From Mycolicibacterium nivoides (GTDB lineage Bacteria > Actinomycetota > Actinomycetes > Mycobacteriales > Mycobacteriaceae), in the NCBI RefSeq assembly GCF_003855255.1, contig NZ_CP034072.1, forward strand, positions 124,001 through 188,000: 64,000 nucleotides of DNA, read 5' to 3'. The position numbers and the translations under genes are program-made. Positions 60,387 to 64,000 of this stretch are shown piece by piece. The notes under the pieces were generated by a model. It was given only the letters and a program-made list of their open reading frames with translations. It made no database searches and was not told the DNA's origin. Position 1 is the first letter of the stretch, and each line of letters opens with the position of its first letter.

Positions 60387-62582
60387 GTGACCGAGCGCAA
60401 GGCTGAGTCCACGGCTGACACCAAGCCCACGTTCTGTCGGATCTGCGAGCCGCTGTGCGGCATGATCGCCACGATCGAGGACGGCCGGCTGACTGCCCTG
60501 CGGCCCGACAAGGACCACCCGCTGTCGGCGGGATTTGCCTGTCAGAAGGGCATCGCGTTCACCGAGGTGGTCAACGACCCTGACCGGGTCACCAGACCTC
60601 TGAAGCGGACCGGGGACGGCTTCGAGCCCGTGAGCTGGGATGCCGCGCTCGATGACATCGCGGCCAGGCTCACCGAGATCCACCGCACCCACGGTTCGGG
60701 TGCCTTCGCGTGGTACATGGGAAACCCCGCGGCCTTCAGCTACTCGCACCTGTTCGCCGCGATGGCTTTCGCCAAGGGGATCGGCGGCGACAGCCATTTC
60801 TTCAGCTCCTCGACCCAGGACACCAGCAGCCGGCTGCTGGCCAACCAGTTCCTCTACGGGGCGCCGTTCCCCGTGCCCATCCCGGACCTGATGCGTACCG
60901 ACCTGCTGATCATGCTCGGCGCCAATCCGGTGGTGTCGCACGGCAGTTTCCTCACCGCGCCGCGAATCAAGGACCGCATGCACGACATCGTGAAGCGCGG
61001 TGGACGGGTCGTGGTCGTCGATCCGCGGCGCAGCGAGACCGCCGCGCAGTTCGATTGGCTCGGGATCATCCCGGATTCCGATGCGTATCTGCTGTTGTCG
61101 ATCCTGCAGGTGCTGTTCACCGAGCGGCTCGTCAGCGCGCGGGCCAGGGCGCAGGCCGAGGGCCTGGACTGGTTGCGGGAGCAGTGCGCTCCGTTCACCC
61201 CGGAGCGGACGCAACCACAGACCGGCATCGACCCGGAGACGGTGCGCGCGTTGGCCCGCGATCTCGCCGGGACCGAACGGGCCGCGGTCTACGGCCGGCT
61301 GGGCACCTGCGTCGGCCGCAACGGCACGCTGACCACCTACCTGCTCGACGCCGTCAACCTCGTCGCCGGGAATCTGGACACCCCGGGTGGCAGCGTGTTC
61401 AGCACGCTGGGCATCCCCGGTCAGAAGTGGGGATCGATGGCCATGGGCGCCTCGCTGCGCCGTAGCTACCAGAACAAGCGGACGCGGGTCGGCGGGTTCC
61501 GATCGGTCATCGGTGCCGAACCCGCGGCGTTCATGGCCAAGGAGATCACGACACCCGGCCGTGGTCAGGTGAAGGCGATGTTCATCGGTGCAGGCAACCC
61601 CGTGCTGTCGGTGCCCAACGGCTTGGAGTTGGAGCAAGCGCTGGAGACAACTGACCTTTCGGTCGGCCTGGACCTCTACGTCAACGAGACCACCGCACAC
61701 TGCGATTACGTGTTGCCCGTGACGACGATGTACGAGCGGGACGACTTCGCCGTCACGTTCCAGATGTTCCAGGCCACGCCGTTCCGTCAGGCCACCGACG
61801 CGGTGGTGGCACCGCGCGGCCAGGCCCGCACAGAGTGGGACATCGTCGTCGACCTGATCGGCCGGATGAAGGTCCGTACACCGGTTTTCGTCGCGCTTCG
61901 GCAGGCGGCCAAGCGGGCCGCACGACGCGGGAAGCGGCTCAGCCCGCGTCCGATGATCGACATGATGATCCGGATGGCCGACGGCGGTGACCGTTTCGGT
62001 CTGCGCCGCGGCGGACTGACGTTCCGCCGTTTGGCCGAACAGCATCCGCACGGCGTGGTGGTGGCACCGAACATCCGCACCGGCGTGCTGGACGAGGTCG
62101 TGGTGTACCCGAAGGGGCGGATACGGCTCGCACACGAGGACATCGCTTCGGAGATCACTGCCATGTCGCGACGAGCCAAGCCCGATGGCTACCCGCTGCG
62201 CATGATCGGCATGCGCGAACCGCGCTCGGAGAACTCCTGGTTGCACAATTCACCGCTGCTCATGCGCGGCAAGAGGATTCACCGTGCGCTCATGCACACC
62301 GAGGATGCCGCGGCGCGTCGCCTGGCGGACGGTGACGCGGTGCGGGTGCGGTCGCCCTACGGCCAGATCGACATCGCGCTGTCGCTCACCGACGACATCG
62401 TGCGCGGCACCATCGCGATACCGCACGGCTGGGGCCACCGGGGGAGCGGTGGCTGGCGGATCGCCAACCAGGCCGGCGGGGCCAACGTCAACCAGTTGAT
62501 GTCGAGTGATCCGGCCGATGTCGAGGCGCTGGCCGGCATGTCCTGGCTGACAGGTGTGCCGGTGCAGGTGGAAGCCTGCTGA
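60387..62582 (+). CDS. Molybdopterin (bis-MGD) oxidoreductase, cytosolic
   Basis: 731 residues from the GTG at 60387. N-terminal [4Fe-4S] site with Cys17, Cys20, Cys24 and Cys52 followed by Lys54, then DMSO-reductase-family domains and the C-terminal MGD-binding beta barrel (HNSPLLMRG, GDAVRVRSPYG, IPHGWGHRG). The probable Mo ligand is the Asp of SSTQDTSSR (inference). No Tat signal, no neighbouring iron-sulfur or membrane subunit, so it is a soluble enzyme with an unknown electron partner. Substrate unknown; hydroxylation, dehydrogenation or reduction are all possible. Confidence 0.9.
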   Translation: MTERKAESTADTKPTFCRICEPLCGMIATIEDGRLTALRPDKDHPLSAGFACQKGIAFTEVVNDPDRVTRPLKRTGDGFEPVSWDAALDDIAARLTEIHRTHGSGAFAWYMGNPAAFSYSHLFAAMAFAKGIGGDSHFFSSSTQDTSSRLLANQFLYGAPFPVPIPDLMRTDLLIMLGANPVVSHGSFLTAPRIKDRMHDIVKRGGRVVVVDPRRSETAAQFDWLGIIPDSDAYLLLSILQVLFTERLVSARARAQAEGLDWLREQCAPFTPERTQPQTGIDPETVRALARDLAGTERAAVYGRLGTCVGRNGTLTTYLLDAVNLVAGNLDTPGGSVFSTLGIPGQKWGSMAMGASLRRSYQNKRTRVGGFRSVIGAEPAAFMAKEITTPGRGQVKAMFIGAGNPVLSVPNGLELEQALETTDLSVGLDLYVNETTAHCDYVLPVTTMYERDDFAVTFQMFQATPFRQATDAVVAPRGQARTEWDIVVDLIGRMKVRTPVFVALRQAAKRAARRGKRLSPRPMIDMMIRMADGGDRFGLRRGGLTFRRLAEQHPHGVVVAPNIRTGVLDEVVVYPKGRIRLAHEDIASEITAMSRRAKPDGYPLRMIGMREPRSENSWLHNSPLLMRGKRIHRALMHTEDAAARRLADGDAVRVRSPYGQIDIALSLTDDIVRGTIAIPHGWGHRGSGGWRIANQAGGANVNQLMSSDPADVEALAGMSWLTGVPVQVEAC

Positions 62583-62589
62583 TTTCTAT

Positions 62590-62606
62590 ACTGTAAGTGT
62601 TACAGT
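62590..62606 (+). promoter_or_regulatory. Perfect dyad ACTGTAA-GTG-TTACAGT
   Basis: Second perfect copy, 7 bp before the GTG of the aldehyde dehydrogenase. TACAGT (62601-62606) followed 7 bp later by GTG is the arrangement of a leaderless mycobacterial promoter. Hence the dyad would block initiation directly. Confidence 0.7.
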
Positions 62607-62613
62607 TGAGCGC

Positions 62614-64000
62614 GTGAGCGAAGTCGTGGACGAGGCCGTCACCAGTGTGGACATCGGGCGGCGGGCCGCCGGGCGGGCCGAGAAGCGCATGCTGATCGAC
62701 GGTGCGCTGGTATCCGCGGTATCCGGTGCGGAATTCGGCAATCTCAGCCCGGCCACAGGCCTGGTTCTGGGGACCACCGCGGCCGCCGGTGCCGAGGACA
62801 TGGATCGAGCGATCGGAGCGGCCCGGCGCGCGTTCGACGAAACCGACTGGAGCACCGATCGCGGATTGCGTCAGCGGGTACTGGCCCAACTGCAAGAGGC
62901 CATCGAATCCGAAAAAGCCTACCTGCGTGAGGAATTGATCGCCGAGGTCGGTTGCCCGGCGATGACGACGGAGAATGCCCAGCTGGACTGGCCGCTGGCC
63001 GATGCGCTGCGATACCCGGCCCGGCTGATCGACGAGTTCGAATGGGAGCGCACGCTCGACGGCGGCGGGTTGTTCGGTGAGCGCAACGCCCGCACGGTGG
63101 TCAAGGAGGCGGTCGGTGTGGTCGCCGCGATCACCCCGTCGAACTTCCCGATCGAGGTGATCCTCAACAAGCTCGGGCCGGCGCTGGCAGCAGGCAACAC
63201 CGTGGTGCTCAAGCCCGATCCGAACACGCCGTGGAACGCCACCCGGCTGGGCCGGTTGATCGCCGAGCGTACCGATATGCCGCCCGGCGTGGTCAACGTC
63301 GTCCCGACGCCGTCGAATGAGGTTGCGGGATTTCTGGGCACCGATCCGCGTGTCGACATGGTGTCGTTCACCGGATCCACTGGCGTCGGCAGGCATTTGA
63401 TGCGAGTCGGTGCGGACACCATGAAGCGCACCTTCCTCGAACTCGGCGGCAAGTCGGCGATGATCGTGCTCGACGATGCCAAGCCCGGCCACATCATCCC
63501 CGGCGCGATCGGGGCGTGCGTGCACGCGGGGCAGGCGTGTGCGGCCAATACCCGGATGCTGGTGCATCGCAGCCTGTTCGACGAAGCAGTCGCAAATGTG
63601 ACCATGGCATTCGGTGCGGTGCCGGTGGGTGATCCCGCGTTGCCGACCACGCTGGTGGGCCCGCTGATCAGTGCGGCGCAGAAGCAACGCGTTCTCGATG
63701 CCATCGACGGCGCCCGTCGCGACGGCGCCGAGATCGTGGTCGGTGGCGGCGTACCGGACGGTTTGCCCGAGTATCTGACCGACGGGCACTTCGTCGCACC
63801 CACCGTCATCGTAGGGGCTGACCCGCGCTCGTCGATCGCGCAGGACGAGGTCTTCGGTCCGGTGCTGGTGATGATCCCGTTCGACGATGACGACGAGGCC
63901 GTGCGGATCGCCAACGACAGTGCGTTCGGCTTGGCCGGTGCGGTCGTGTCGGCGTCGTCCGAGCGCGCGATGGGGATCGCACGGCGGATAAGGACCGGGG
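62614..64000 (+). CDS. NAD(P)-dependent aldehyde dehydrogenase (3' end outside window)
   Basis: 462 codons are visible and the frame is open to the last base. Oxidises an aldehyde to the acid. NAD-binding FTGSTGVGR, general base Glu276 (LELGGKS) and nucleophile Cys309 (HAGQACAANTRM) are in place; EVFGPVL follows. The start is the GTG at 62614 (VSEVVDEAV), directly after the dyad. Preceded 31 bp upstream by the molybdoenzyme stop; separate promoter likely. A role on an aldehyde from the island pathway is inferred. Confidence 0.92.
   Translation, partial: MSEVVDEAVTSVDIGRRAAGRAEKRMLIDGALVSAVSGAEFGNLSPATGLVLGTTAAAGAEDMDRAIGAARRAFDETDWSTDRGLRQRVLAQLQEAIESEKAYLREELIAEVGCPAMTTENAQLDWPLADALRYPARLIDEFEWERTLDGGGLFGERNARTVVKEAVGVVAAITPSNFPIEVILNKLGPALAAGNTVVLKPDPNTPWNATRLGRLIAERTDMPPGVVNVVPTPSNEVAGFLGTDPRVDMVSFTGSTGVGRHLMRVGADTMKRTFLELGGKSAMIVLDDAKPGHIIPGAIGACVHAGQACAANTRMLVHRSLFDEAVANVTMAFGAVPVGDPALPTTLVGPLISAAQKQRVLDAIDGARRDGAEIVVGGGVPDGLPEYLTDGHFVAPTVIVGADPRSSIAQDEVFGPVLVMIPFDDDDEAVRIANDSAFGLAGAVVSASSERAMGIARRIRTG

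Noticed and set aside
59895-62246. Long minus-strand frame running through the molybdoenzyme into the DUF35 gene
   Set aside because: Only the last 141 codons (DUF35) show real protein sequence; the rest is antisense to the molybdoenzyme with its four-Cys cluster motif.
1-64000. CRISPR arrays, tRNA/rRNA genes, insertion sequences or integrase-linked attachment sites
   Set aside because: No regularly spaced direct repeats, no cloverleaf candidates with tRNA features and no transposase or integrase motifs were seen. The repeated hairpins are palindromic and isolated, not arrays.

Overview
The window reads as a chromosomal segment of a fast-growing mycobacterium (Mycolicibacterium-type). It is GC-rich throughout, densely packed with ATGA/GTGA-coupled genes, and often uses GTG/TTG or apparently leaderless starts. 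Its orthologues are typical of the genus: FprB, a GAF-GGDEF-EAL protein plus an Rv1355c-family (MoeY) neighbour, an HtdZ-like hydratase, and a mycofactocin-coupled SDR. Three copies of a GAGCAGAC...GTCTGCTC stem-loop, a terminator-like element common between mycobacterial genes, are also present. I found no tRNA, rRNA, insertion sequence, integrase or CRISPR array.

Layout. 1-4.4 kb: the 3' part of an allophanate hydrolase, a TetR gene, ferredoxin-fused NADP reductase fprB, and an EamA exporter. 4.4-14 kb: an aromatic meta-cleavage module around a strong TetR operator (7036-7073). Leftward it has TetR, acylating acetaldehyde dehydrogenase and 4-hydroxy-2-oxovalerate aldolase. Rightward it has an MhpA-type hydroxylase, an MhpC/HsaD-type hydrolase, a type I extradiol dioxygenase and an ACMSD-like metal-dependent decarboxylase/hydrolase, followed by an acyl-CoA dehydrogenase pair. 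The 2-hydroxypentadienoate hydratase needed to join the two arms is not in the window. 14-22 kb: a signalling block with a PAS protein, two ArpA/ScbR-like TetR genes, a short flavoprotein, a c-di-GMP synthase/phosphodiesterase, an E1(ThiF)-nitroreductase fusion and a possible N-acyltransferase. 22-26 kb: purU, a MaoC hydratase, and a flavin monooxygenase coupled to an alpha/beta hydrolase.

26-64 kb is a large island for breaking down CoA-activated acids. It holds five acyl-CoA synthetases, four acyl-CoA dehydrogenase subunits, six crotonase-fold proteins, two thiolases plus a thiolase-like/DUF35 pair, and three SDRs. It also holds a CaiB CoA-transferase, an F420-type LLM protein, a hotdog thioesterase, a DapA-superfamily lyase, three PF04909 amidohydrolases, an isochorismatase-like hydrolase, a cytosolic molybdopterin oxidoreductase and an aldehyde dehydrogenase cut by the window end. 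Local regulators are two FadR-type GntR proteins and one TetR. A 17-bp dyad, ACTGTAA-N3-TTACAGT, is perfect at 60358 and 62590, and degenerate forms lie in front of other operons (44836, 47092, 49792). The island may therefore be one regulon.

The substrate cannot be read from sequence alone. The mix of beta-oxidation genes, unusual crotonases, amidohydrolase-family proteins, aldolases and redox enzymes suggests stepwise degradation of a cyclic or branched carboxylic acid such as a terpenoid or alicyclic acid. This pathway is the best candidate for undescribed biology here, together with the E1-nitroreductase/acyltransferase pair.
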